The notes: generated by a model not told the origin, from the sequence alone. Positions 1 to 6,894 are shown, counted from the stretch's first letter. The stretch: 14,147 nucleotides of DNA from Polynucleobacter meluiroseus (GCA_943323725.2 CALPIW020000014.1:1-14147); one strand, 5' to 3'. Translations and numbers: made by a program.

Positions 1-839
1 ACGATGCCCTTGGCGAAGCCTTCGCTGTCGGCGGACGGCGCCACGAGCTCGCGCGTGAACCGGTCGTAAGGCTTATTGGTGAGCAGCGAGAGATAGAGCC
101 AGTTGGTGATCTGCTTGCGGCCACCGTCGATGTAGCCGGTGCCGGCGTAATCGTTACGCAGGAGGTCGTTCCAGAAGACCATCCAGTGGTCGGCGTAGTC
201 GACGTCGCGGGCGAGGAGCTTCCGCACGAGCGCCTCACGCTTGTCGGGCCGCGTGTCGGCCGCGAAAGTGCGAGCCTCTTCGGCGGACGGCAGCAGGCCG
301 ACGAGGTCCAGCATGACGCGACGCTGGAAGGTAGCGTCATCCGCCGGCGGCGGAGTCGGGGCGCCCTTGGCCGCGAGCCATCCGTCGAGCACGCGGTCGA
401 GCGGATGCGTGCGACCGGACTTCGCTTCGGGAAGCGCCGGACGGCGCGGACGCAGCGGCGGCTCATAGGCCGGCTGCTTGAAGGCGAACCCTTCGGTCCA
501 GACGGCGCCCTGCTCCACCCACGTGCGGAGGATGGCGACCTCGGCCGGACTCACGCGCGGGCCTTTCGGGGGCATGCGTTCGTCGGGGTCTTCGCTGACG
601 ATCGAATCGAGCAGTCGTCCCTTCGACGCCTGACCCGGGAAAAGCACCGCGCCGTTCTCGCCGCCTTCGAGCAGCGAGGCGCGCGTGTTCATCGAGAAAC
701 TTCCCTTCTTCTTGTCGCCCGTGTGGCACTCGCCGCAGTGCTGGCGCAGGATCGGCACCACCTCATGGGCGAAGTCGACCGACGCCGCCCCGAGGGAGGC
801 CGTCAGGAAGCTACCGGCGAGAAGGGAACCTCGAAACAT
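1..839 (-). CDS. PSCyt1/DUF1549 (PSCyt2) heme c protein, N-terminal part; 3' end beyond window
   Basis: Exported c-type heme protein of the planctomycete/verrucomicrobia PSCyt1-DUF1549-DUF1553 (PSD1) type, whose members lie beside sulfatases and are of uncertain function. About 279 residues are visible. A signal-like N-terminus (MFRGSLLAGSFLTASLGAAS) is followed by a heme-binding CGECH at residues 35-39. The cytochrome-like domain continues to RMPPKGPRVSP and an ILRTWVEQGAVW motif at about 85-115. A DUF1549-type region starts near HPLDRVLDGWLAAKG (about 145) and continues with RRVMLDLVGLLPS and DHWMVFWNDLLRNDY. The C-terminal DUF1553 part is expected off the left edge. The start is the first ATG, 18 nt after the lactonase stop, without a ribosome binding site. 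It is the distal visible gene of the sulfatase-lactonase-heme protein block. Family assignment is fairly secure; the enzymatic role (oxidation of a sugar or other substrate, or electron transfer) is inferred only. Confidence 0.85.
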   Translation of the reverse strand, partial: MFRGSLLAGSFLTASLGAASVDFAHEVVPILRQHCGECHTGDKKKGSFSMNTRASLLEGGENGAVLFPGQASKGRLLDSIVSEDPDERMPPKGPRVSPAEVAILRTWVEQGAVWTEGFAFKQPAYEPPLRPRRPALPEAKSGRTHPLDRVLDGWLAAKGAPTPPPADDATFQRRVMLDLVGLLPSAEEARTFAADTRPDKREALVRKLLARDVDYADHWMVFWNDLLRNDYAGTGYIDGGRKQITNWLYLSLLTNKPYDRFTRELVAPSADSEGFAKGI

Positions 840-857
840 GCGGGGACGGCCGGCGAA

Positions 858-2015
858 TCAGGGGACGAAGACGACCGCGGCGGCGGCCGAGGCTTCGACG
901 GCCTGCTTGGTGTCGGTGAGCTTGCCGTCGCGGCCGATCTTGTAGGCGTTGAGCGTGCCGGACTTCTGGCCGGCGCACACGAGCCAGCGACCGTCGGCGC
1001 TGAGGCCGAAGCCACGCGGCGTGGCGGGCGTGCCAAGCACGTGCTGGAGGAGCGTCAGCTTGCCGACCTGGGCGATCGAGTAGACGGCGAGGGAGTCATG
1101 GCCGCGATTGGAGACGTAGAGCGTCTTGCCGTCGGGACGGACGAAGATCTCGGCGGTGGAAGCGCCCTTGGTCTCCGCGCCGGTCGGCAGCGTCGGCAGG
1201 CTCTGGAGCTGCTTCAGGCCGCCGTTACGTTCGACCGAGAAGGCGACGACATTGAGGCCCATCTCGGTGTTCACGTAGGCGAACTTGCCGTTGGGATGGA
1301 AGGCGAGGTGACGCGGGCCTTCGCCGGCGGTGACGCGGCCGGACTTCGGCTTGTTCGCGGCGAGCAGGCCTTTCTCGGCGTCGAACTTGTAGATGAAGAT
1401 ATCGTCCGTACCGAGGTCGGCGACGTAGGCGCGGCCGTTCCTCGGATGGAAGTAGACGCCGTGGGCGTGCGGGCCGGACTGACGGCCGGCGTTGGGGCCC
1501 GTGCCGACGTGCTGGAGCGAAGACGAAGCGGCGGCGAGGGAACCGTCGGCCTTGATCGGCAGCGCGGTGGTCGAACCCGACCCGTAGTTGACGACGACCA
1601 GGTTCTTGCGGGCGGCGTCGACGGCGAGGTGCGTCGGTCCTTTGCCCTTGGAGGCTTCGGTGTTCAGAAGTCGGAGCTTGTCGCCTTCGACCGCATATGC
1701 CGCGACGGCGCCTTCGGCCGCCTCGGCGGTGGCGTAGAGGAACTTCGCGTCCGGGCTGAGCGCGACGTACGAAGCGGACTTCGCTTCGGCGGCGACGGTC
1801 GGGACCGAGATCTTCCCGGTCTTGCCGTCGAGCACGCAGCGGAGGACGCCCTGGGCCTTGGCGCCGGAAGTGCCGACGTAGAAGACGTACTGCGCAGGCG
1901 CAGGCTTGGCCTTCGAAGCGGCCTTCGGAGCCGGGGCGGGTGCGGTGGTGTCGGCGGACTGACAGCCGACGAGCAAGGCCGCGAACGCGGCGAGGAGGAG
2001 GCGGGAGGTGTTCAT
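858..2015 (-). CDS. Lactonase-family (6-phosphogluconolactonase-like) seven-bladed beta-propeller lipoprotein
   Basis: A 385-residue lipoprotein of the lactonase/Pgl-like propeller family (the YbhE type), whose characterised members hydrolyse sugar lactones. The N-terminus MNTSRLLLAAFAALLVGCQS has a lipobox LVGC with lipidated Cys18, then an Ala/Pro/Lys-rich linker (about 23-42) and the propeller. Propeller repeats are visible as SYVALSPDAKFLYAT, GPRHLAFHPNGKFAYVN and IFVRPDGKTLYVSNRG. SGPHAHGVYFHPRNG resembles the conserved His-containing segment of the family. An upstream in-frame ATG at 2048 would overlap the sulfatase stop and displace the signal peptide, so 2015 is preferred. The gene starts 22 nt after the sulfatase stop and ends 18 nt before the heme protein, so one transcript is likely. 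Export as a lipoprotein argues against a cytosolic pentose-phosphate role. A non-enzymatic propeller is the alternative. Confidence 0.87.
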   Translation of the reverse strand: MNTSRLLLAAFAALLVGCQSADTTAPAPAPKAASKAKPAPAQYVFYVGTSGAKAQGVLRCVLDGKTGKISVPTVAAEAKSASYVALSPDAKFLYATAEAAEGAVAAYAVEGDKLRLLNTEASKGKGPTHLAVDAARKNLVVVNYGSGSTTALPIKADGSLAAASSSLQHVGTGPNAGRQSGPHAHGVYFHPRNGRAYVADLGTDDIFIYKFDAEKGLLAANKPKSGRVTAGEGPRHLAFHPNGKFAYVNTEMGLNVVAFSVERNGGLKQLQSLPTLPTGAETKGASTAEIFVRPDGKTLYVSNRGHDSLAVYSIAQVGKLTLLQHVLGTPATPRGFGLSADGRWLVCAGQKSGTLNAYKIGRDGKLTDTKQAVEASAAAAVVFVP

Positions 2016-2037
2016 AGGTTTAAAATCGGGGAGGCGA

Positions 2038-3393
2038 TCAGCGGCCATCCCACCAGCCGTCGAGCTGACCCAGGAGGCGCTTCACGTCATCGGGACGTTC
2101 GGCGGCGAGGTCGCGGAGTTCGTAGGGATCGGCCTTGAGGTCGAAAAGGCGCGGCGGCTCGATGGCGTCGTACGAACCATGTTGCTTCCCGCCGGTCTTC
2201 AGTCCGCTGGAGACGATGAGCTTGAGGTCGCCGGCGACGAGCCAGCGATAGCGCAGGCTGGCCGCGGGACGCGCGAGATCGAGGAGGTCGTGGGTCGAAT
2301 TCTGGCCGGCGACGAACGGGCGCGCCTTCAGGGCCGCGTCGTCGAGCAGATCCAGACCGTCGCCGCCGGCAGGCACGGGCGCGCCGACGAGCTTCAGGAG
2401 CGTCGGCATGATGTCGACCGCGCTCGCGGCTTCGGCCATCACGGCCGGCTTGATGTGCCCGGGCCAGCTGACGAAGATCGGCGTGCGCACGCCGCCGTCG
2501 AAGGGCGACTGCTTGGAGCGCTCGAAATCGACGATCGGCTTGTCCGTCCGCGGAATCCAGCCGTTGTCGGCGACGTAGACGATGATCGTGTCGCGGGTGA
2601 GGCCTTCCTTCTCGAGATGGGCGCGGATCTCGCCGATGGTCTCGTCGAACCACTCCACCATCGCGTGGTACTTCGCGGCCTGCGGCGTCGGGGACTTGTC
2701 GCGGTATTTCGCGAGCAAGCGCTCCGGAGGCGTATGCGGGTCATGCGGCATCATCGGCGCATACCAGACGAAGAACGGCTTACCGGCCTTCTTCGACCGG
2801 CTGATGAAGTCCGTGAGCGGCGCCAAAGTCTTGCGGCCGATGTCGAGGCCCTCGTCGCCGTGGCGTCCGCCCTTGGTCATGCCTTCGGTGAAACCGCCGG
2901 TCTGATAAGGGCCCATCCACCACTTGCCCGTCTGCAGGCTGACATAACCTTGCTCGCCGAGGATCCGGGGCAGGATCGGCGATTCCTGGAAGCGCTTGAT
3001 CATCTGGGCGCGACCATCGAGGAAAGCGGCGCTCTTCTGTTTGGCGGCGGCGGCCTTGGCGGCACCCTTGGCGCCGGCGGCGGCGTCCGCGCTGACGGGG
3101 ATGAACGGATCGTTGCCGGTCAGGCCGTGGCGGTGGACGTGCCGTCCGGTCAGCATCGAGGCGAGGCTCGGCCCGCAGAGGGAGTTCGTGACATAACCGC
3201 GAGGGAAGAGGCGCGACTCCGCCGCGAGCTTATCGAGGTGAGGCGTACTGACCGCCTTCGAACCCATGAAGCCGTAATCGAACCAGGCGTGGTCGTCCGA
3301 GACGATCATCAGGATGTTCGGGCGTTCGGCGGCGGACAGCGACAAGCCCAGGCAGGCGAGCACAGCGACGCAAAGGGGTAAGAGGCGGGGCAT
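2038..3393 (-). CDS. Exported type I (S1 family) sulfatase with variant CGPSL activation motif
   Basis: A 451-residue sulfatase of the alkaline phosphatase/arylsulfatase superfamily, hydrolysing sulfate esters outside the cytoplasm. Signal peptide MPRLLPLCVAVLACLGLSLS is followed by AAERPNILMIVSDD, whose D33-D34 are metal ligands. The formylglycine region is C73-G-P-S-L77-A-S-M-L-T-G83, so Leu replaces the usual Arg of CxPSR. Other expected residues are present: TGKWWMG (K157), MMPHDPH (H217), VADNGW (D276, N277) and KQSPFDGGVRTP (K294). Histidine in the common GKWH is Trp here. Residues 103-120 are an Ala/Lys low-complexity insert. From memory, a planctomycete/verrucomicrobia subfamily shares both CxPSL and TGKWW, so this may be a lineage variant rather than a dead enzyme. 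A GGGGAG lies 10 nt before the ATG, the best ribosome-site candidate in the window. It is first gene of the minus-strand block. Substrate unknown. Confidence 0.93.
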   Translation of the reverse strand: MPRLLPLCVAVLACLGLSLSAAERPNILMIVSDDHAWFDYGFMGSKAVSTPHLDKLAAESRLFPRGYVTNSLCGPSLASMLTGRHVHRHGLTGNDPFIPVSADAAAGAKGAAKAAAAKQKSAAFLDGRAQMIKRFQESPILPRILGEQGYVSLQTGKWWMGPYQTGGFTEGMTKGGRHGDEGLDIGRKTLAPLTDFISRSKKAGKPFFVWYAPMMPHDPHTPPERLLAKYRDKSPTPQAAKYHAMVEWFDETIGEIRAHLEKEGLTRDTIIVYVADNGWIPRTDKPIVDFERSKQSPFDGGVRTPIFVSWPGHIKPAVMAEAASAVDIMPTLLKLVGAPVPAGGDGLDLLDDAALKARPFVAGQNSTHDLLDLARPAASLRYRWLVAGDLKLIVSSGLKTGGKQHGSYDAIEPPRLFDLKADPYELRDLAAERPDDVKRLLGQLDGWWDGR

Positions 3394-3492
3394 GTCTTAT
3401 AGACTCCCCAAACCAAGGCCCGTTCCCATCCAAAAAATCCGCCAATCTTCATCATTTAGAGGAAGATCGCCCAGAAACCGCCGCCACCCCCT

Positions 3493-3520
3493 TTGACGAA
3501 CCTCAGACCCCGGGCATAAT
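3493..3520 (+). promoter_or_regulatory. Sigma-70-like promoter candidate for the sigma factor gene
   Basis: TTGACG (3493-3498) and CATAAT (3515-3520) are separated by 16 bp; each hexamer matches the sigma-70 consensus at five of six positions. It points toward the sigma factor gene and would give an mRNA leader of about 155 nt that contains the palindrome at 3598-3614. No in-frame start lies usefully upstream of 3682. The rest of the 288-bp divergent region holds an AT-rich block (3574-3596, including TATAAT at 3581-3586 without a good -35) and an ATCTTC/GAAGAT inverted pair at 3445-3467. The AT-rich block could serve either gene. Confidence 0.45.
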
Positions 3521-3597
3521 GAGCGACGTCGGCAGCCCTACACCCCCGGTGACCCCATCCCGGAGGCCCCCTCTATAAAATATAATACGTTTTTATC

Positions 3598-3614
3598 TGA
3601 CTGAATAACAGTCA
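3598..3614. promoter_or_regulatory. Perfect 17-bp palindrome (6-5-6), operator candidate upstream of sigma factor
   Basis: TGACTG at 3598-3603 and CAGTCA at 3609-3614 form an exact inverted repeat around AATAA, just downstream of the AT-rich block. The symmetry and the AT-rich spacer suit a dimeric regulator, but a short RNA hairpin in the leader of the sigma factor mRNA is also possible. No regulator could be assigned. Confidence 0.4.
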
Positions 3615-3681
3615 CTTAGGGAAAGACGTCTCTCCGACCCCCCATTTTCAGCCCTATATATACAGGCCCCTTTCTTTTTCC

Positions 3682-4635
3682 ATGATCAACCACATCCCGC
3701 ACCGCACCGCCAAGACCGACGCCCTCACCTCCCTCCTCCGCTCCGAACTCCCCGATCTCGGTGAAATCGAGGTCTCCCGCCTCGAGACGGCCCCCGACCG
3801 CTCCGGCGAGGCGGACAGCCTGACGGTCTACCTCAACCAAGCCGCCCGCTGGCCCCGCCTGAGCCCCGAAGAGGAACTCGCGCTCGGCCACCGCATCAAG
3901 GCCGGCAAGCTCGCCGACGGCAGTCTGACGCCGGCCGGCCAGGCCGCTTTCGACGAACTGGTGAACCGCAACCTGCGCCTGACCTACTACGCCGCGAAGC
4001 AGATCAACGTGCCCCGCGAGGAGATGCTCGAACTCGTCGCGGCCGGCAACGTCGCGCTCATGGAGGCCGCCCGCGCCTTCAACGCCGACCTCGGCCACCG
4101 TTTCAGCACCTACGCGTTCTGGGGCATCCGCAGCGCGGTGTTCCGCCACCTCAACTTCCTGCGTCGCACGGTGCGCCTCCCTCGCAACCTGCACGAGCAG
4201 ATGGCCAAGCTCCGCAAGGCCGAAGCCGCCCTCCTCCAGAAGACCGGCCGCGAGGCGACGGAGGACGAACTGTGCGCCCTCCTGGCATGCTCGCCCGAGA
4301 AGATCGTCGAGCTGCGCTGCTACCAGCAGCACGGCCAGTCGCTGGACGCGCCGATCGGCGAAGACAGCGACACGACCTTCGGCGACACGTTGGCCGATCC
4401 GGAGGCTTCGACGCCGGCCGCCTACGCCGAGGCCGCCGACCGCCGGGAAGCGCTGGCCGAAGTGATGGCCCAGCTCACGCCCCGTGAACTCGAGGTGATC
4501 CGCCTCCGCGCCGGCCTCGACGGCGAGGAACTGACGCTCGACGCCATCGGCCAGCGCCACGGGGTCTCCCGCGAACGCATCCGCCAGATCGAAGCGGAGG
4601 CCCGCCGCAAGATGCGCCTCATCATCCGACGCTGA
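3682..4635 (+). CDS. Sigma-70 family RNA polymerase sigma factor (compact, RpoD-like, no region 1.1)
   Basis: A 317-residue sigma factor directing RNA polymerase to promoters. Region 1.2 is DSLTVYLNQAARWPRLSPEE (46-65). Region 2 runs from NLRLTYYAAKQINVPREEM to GHRFSTYAFWGIRSAVFRHL (about 97-157). Region 3 includes RTVRLPRNLHEQMAKL and LDAPIGEDSDTTFGDTLAD (about 162-239). Region 4 is LTPRELEVIRLRAGLDGEEL plus a helix-turn-helix with GVSRERIRQIE (265-312). RpoD residues contacting the -35 (R584, E585, R588, Q589) correspond to R297, E298, R301, Q302 and are kept. Those reading the -10 (Q437, T440) correspond to S151 and F154, and W434 is G148. The acidic region 1.1 of housekeeping factors is absent. 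It is therefore likely an alternative group 2/3 factor rather than the main one. The ATG follows a pyrimidine-rich leader with no ribosome site. Confidence 0.93.
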   Translation: MINHIPHRTAKTDALTSLLRSELPDLGEIEVSRLETAPDRSGEADSLTVYLNQAARWPRLSPEEELALGHRIKAGKLADGSLTPAGQAAFDELVNRNLRLTYYAAKQINVPREEMLELVAAGNVALMEAARAFNADLGHRFSTYAFWGIRSAVFRHLNFLRRTVRLPRNLHEQMAKLRKAEAALLQKTGREATEDELCALLACSPEKIVELRCYQQHGQSLDAPIGEDSDTTFGDTLADPEASTPAAYAEAADRREALAEVMAQLTPRELEVIRLRAGLDGEELTLDAIGQRHGVSRERIRQIEAEARRKMRLIIRR

Positions 4636-4677
4636 GCCGGGTCTTGTGTCCGGAGGAAGGCGCGCCATCGTCGACGC

Positions 4678-5979
4678 GTGCCTTCCTCCGCGCCACGCCT
4701 GCTGCTCCTCGGCCTCGCCGGTTTCCTGACGCCGCACCTCTCCGCCCAGCAGGCCGAGCCGTTCGAAGAACCGCCGATCCAGTACTCGGCCACCGAGGCC
4801 AAGGACCGCGCGACGGCCCTGAACGCCGCCCACCAGGCGCGGGCGAACGCCATCCGCTCCCTGCCCGCGAAGAAACGCCTGCAGTGGCTGCTCGATGAAT
4901 TCAAGGTGCCGGCGGAATCCCAGCTCTTCGTCTTCAGCAAGACGAGCCTCCAGCGCGACCTGATCACGCCGGAGACGCCGCGCGTGCTCTACTTCTCCGA
5001 TGAGGTCTACGTCGGCTGGGCGCCCACGGGTTCTTTCGAGGTGACGGTCTTCGATCCGCAGCTGGGCGCGATGTTCTACGTCCTCGACGCCCACGAGACC
5101 GGCCCGGCCCCTCTGCTCATGCGCGACAACGACTGCCTGCTCTGTCATGCGCGCCACGAACACACGCCCACCTTGCGCACGCGCTCGGTCTTCCCCGACG
5201 CCCGCGGCGAACCGCTCGGCGGCTCGGGCGGCGCTAACATCGCCCCATCGACCCCGCTCGAAGAACGCTGGGGCGGCTGGTACGTCACCGGCGGCGGCCC
5301 GGGCCTGCGTCACCGTGGCAACCTGACCGGGCGGCGACTCGAAGATTTCGAAGGAGAATCGGCGCAGCCGACGCGCAACCTCGACTCGCTCGAAGGCATC
5401 GTGGACACCCGTCGCTATCTCCTGAAGACCAGCGACGTCGTGCCGATGCTCCTGCACGACCACCAGGTCCACGTGCATAACGTGATGTCCACCGCCCTGC
5501 AGGACGCCCGCATCGCCTTGCATCGCTGGCCGGCCATGCGCGCGATCCTCGGCCTGCCCGCTTCGGCTCCGCCCCAAGGCTCCTGCCTCGTGGTCTTCGA
5601 AAGCCAGGCGGAGAAGCTGCTCGACGCCCTGCTCTGCCGGGACGAGGTCGCGTGGCCGGCCGATGCGCTGCGTTCCGACGGCGTCTTCGCCGCCGCGTAC
5701 GCCAAGACCCGCAAGGCCGACGCTCGGGGCCGCTCCCTGCGCGACCTCGACCTGCGCACGCGCCTCTTCCGCTACCGTTGCAGCCCGCTCATCTACTCCG
5801 AAAGCTTCGCGCACCTGCCGCCGCAGCTCCGGGAGATCACCCTGCTGCGTCTTTCGTCCGGCCTGCGCGCCTTCCCGCCCGCCCCGGCCTTCGGCCACCT
5901 CGAGGAAGCGGAACGCGTCGCGATCCACGAGATCCTCACGGCCACGCTGCCCGACCTGCCCGCCGGCTGGGGCAAGTAA
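4678..5979 (+). CDS. Exported monoheme c-type cytochrome-like protein of uncharacterised family
   Basis: A 433-residue secreted protein. GTG start, signal peptide MPSSAPRLLLLGLAGFLTPH with likely cleavage after LSA, then one heme-binding site CLLCH at residues 153-157 inside LMRDNDCLLCHARH. The following RTRSVFPDARGEPLGGSGG, TPLEERWGGWYVTGGG and RHRGNL segments match, from memory, a family common in Planctomycetota and Verrucomicrobiota without known function. A later LLHDHQVHVHNVMSTA segment offers conserved histidines that might ligate heme or metal. The start is set by the signal peptide. A purine-rich GGAGGAAGG lies some 17-18 nt upstream, farther than usual. It follows the sigma factor gene by 42 nt on the same strand, so co-transcription is possible. 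Electron carrier or heme enzyme cannot be distinguished. Confidence 0.8.
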   Translation: MPSSAPRLLLLGLAGFLTPHLSAQQAEPFEEPPIQYSATEAKDRATALNAAHQARANAIRSLPAKKRLQWLLDEFKVPAESQLFVFSKTSLQRDLITPETPRVLYFSDEVYVGWAPTGSFEVTVFDPQLGAMFYVLDAHETGPAPLLMRDNDCLLCHARHEHTPTLRTRSVFPDARGEPLGGSGGANIAPSTPLEERWGGWYVTGGGPGLRHRGNLTGRRLEDFEGESAQPTRNLDSLEGIVDTRRYLLKTSDVVPMLLHDHQVHVHNVMSTALQDARIALHRWPAMRAILGLPASAPPQGSCLVVFESQAEKLLDALLCRDEVAWPADALRSDGVFAAAYAKTRKADARGRSLRDLDLRTRLFRYRCSPLIYSESFAHLPPQLREITLLRLSSGLRAFPPAPAFGHLEEAERVAIHEILTATLPDLPAGWGK

Positions 5980-5989
5980 GGCGGACATG

Positions 5990-6019
5990 AAAAAGGCCGG
6001 CCCTCGACGAGGACCGGCC
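5990..6019 (-). terminator. Intrinsic terminator of the SGNH esterase gene
   Basis: Read on the minus strand, GGCCGGTCCTC (6019-6009) pairs with GAGGGCCGGCC (6005-5995) around a 3-nt loop GTC, giving an 11-bp stem with one U-G wobble, followed immediately by five T (5994-5990). It begins 24 nt past the esterase stop. Read on the plus strand the wobble becomes a C-A mismatch and the following tract is only TTT after GG, so it would be weaker for the convergent heme protein gene. Confidence 0.85.
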
Positions 6020-6042
6020 CGGTTTCGGCGCCTACGCGCGGC

Positions 6043-6831
6043 TTACTTGACGAGCGCGGCGAGCGGCTCGCGGATGGCGTCGGCCCAGATCTGGTAGCTG
6101 ACGGCGTTCAGGTGCAGGAGGTCGGGCATGACGGACTTCTCGAGCGTGCCGTCGGCGGTAAGGAACTTGGCGCCGATGTCGAGGTAACGGACCTTCTGGC
6201 CGTCGTCGAACTTCGCGAGGAGGGCGTTGACGACCTTGTTCTTGGCGCGGCCGGGATTGTTGGCCTCGGTGGCGCCGCGCGGGAAGATCGCGAGGAGCAG
6301 GACCTTGGTGTTCGGCGAGCGCTGGTGGATCGCGGAGATGATGGCCTTGATGCCGGCGGCGACCTGCTCGGGGGAGTTGTCGGCGGCGCCGGAGTTGTTG
6401 GTGCCGATCATGAGCACGACGGCCTTGGGCTTGATGCCTTCGAACTCGCCGTTCTCGACGCGCCAGAGGACGTGCTGGGTGCGGTCGCCGCCGATACCGA
6501 AGTTGGCGGCCTTGTACTGGCCGAACTCCTTGTCGAAGATGGCGGCCTGGCGACCCCAGCCGGCGGTGATGGAATCACCGAGGAAGACGACCTGGGCTTC
6601 GCCCTTCTTGGCGATCTCGACGAAAGACTCGTGCGACTTGAGGAAGCCGGCCTGCGGCTTGCCATCGGGTCCGAGCTTCGGCGCGGCGACATCGGCGGGC
6701 TGGTTCACGGCCGGAGCGGCCGGCTTCTTGGCGGGAGCCTTCTTGGCGGGAGCCTTCTTGGTCTCTTGGGCGACGAGGGTGGCGCCGCCGACGAGGCCGA
6801 TCGCAAGGAGGAGGGACAGGATGCGTTTCAT
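6043..6831 (-). CDS. Exported SGNH/GDSL-family esterase with Lys/Ala/Pro-rich linker
   Basis: A 262-residue secreted SGNH hydrolase, probably removing acetyl or other acyl groups from glycans. Signal peptide MKRILSLLLAIGLVGGATLV, then a linker with KKAPA repeats (25-40), then the catalytic domain. Block I is VVFLGDSITAGWG (nucleophile S87), block II FGIGGDRTQHVLWRV (oxyanion glycine about 114), block III VLMIGTNNSG (N145), block V PDLLHLNAVSYQIWADAI (D237, H240). The arrangement resembles PAF-acetylhydrolase-like GDSL esterases. An in-frame ATG 57 nt upstream at 6888 would bury the signal peptide behind extra residues, so 6831 is preferred. No ribosome site is visible. The gene is transcribed divergently from the cupin gene and ends in a strong terminator. 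Natural substrate unknown; its location among sulfatases suggests polysaccharide deacetylation (inference). Confidence 0.92.
   Translation of the reverse strand: MKRILSLLLAIGLVGGATLVAQETKKAPAKKAPAKKPAAPAVNQPADVAAPKLGPDGKPQAGFLKSHESFVEIAKKGEAQVVFLGDSITAGWGRQAAIFDKEFGQYKAANFGIGGDRTQHVLWRVENGEFEGIKPKAVVLMIGTNNSGAADNSPEQVAAGIKAIISAIHQRSPNTKVLLLAIFPRGATEANNPGRAKNKVVNALLAKFDDGQKVRYLDIGAKFLTADGTLEKSVMPDLLHLNAVSYQIWADAIREPLAALVK
6724..6761 (-). repeat. 15-bp in-frame tandem repeat coding for KKAPA units
   Basis: The 15-mer CTTCTTGGCGGGAGC occurs twice exactly (6724-6738 and 6739-6753) and an 8-base partial copy follows. In the esterase it encodes successive KKAPA units in the linker after the signal peptide. 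Exact DNA identity suggests recent slippage, so copy number may vary among strains. Confidence 0.85.
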
Positions 6832-6894
6832 AGGGTGGGGGTGGCCGATGTTTTCGCCCAACCACAGGAGGGTGTCAACGCCGGCCACCGATGC

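Noticed and set aside
186..2138. A 650-codon plus-strand frame over the heme protein and lactonase genes
   Set aside because: Antisense shadow; the opposite strand encodes clear PSCyt1/DUF1549 and lactonase proteins with signal peptides.
2008..3381. A 457-codon plus-strand frame
   Set aside because: Antisense shadow of the first sulfatase.
3394..3404. GTCTATAAGAC palindrome touching the first sulfatase start, with TATAAG as a -10
   Set aside because: The hexamer would end 2 nt before ATG, putting transcription start inside the gene, and there is no -35; a 4-bp stem is within chance.
3616..5988. A 790-codon open frame on the minus strand
   Set aside because: It is exactly antisense to the sigma factor and monoheme genes, has an Arg/Glu/Val-rich composition and no recognisable domain. 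High third-position GC in the real genes keeps the antisense frame open.
6850..6878. TTGACA (minus strand, 6878-6873) as promoter -35 of the esterase
   Set aside because: The -35 is perfect but at 16-19 bp spacing only GAAAAC, AAAACA or AAACAT are found, none a convincing -10. Left as unresolved.
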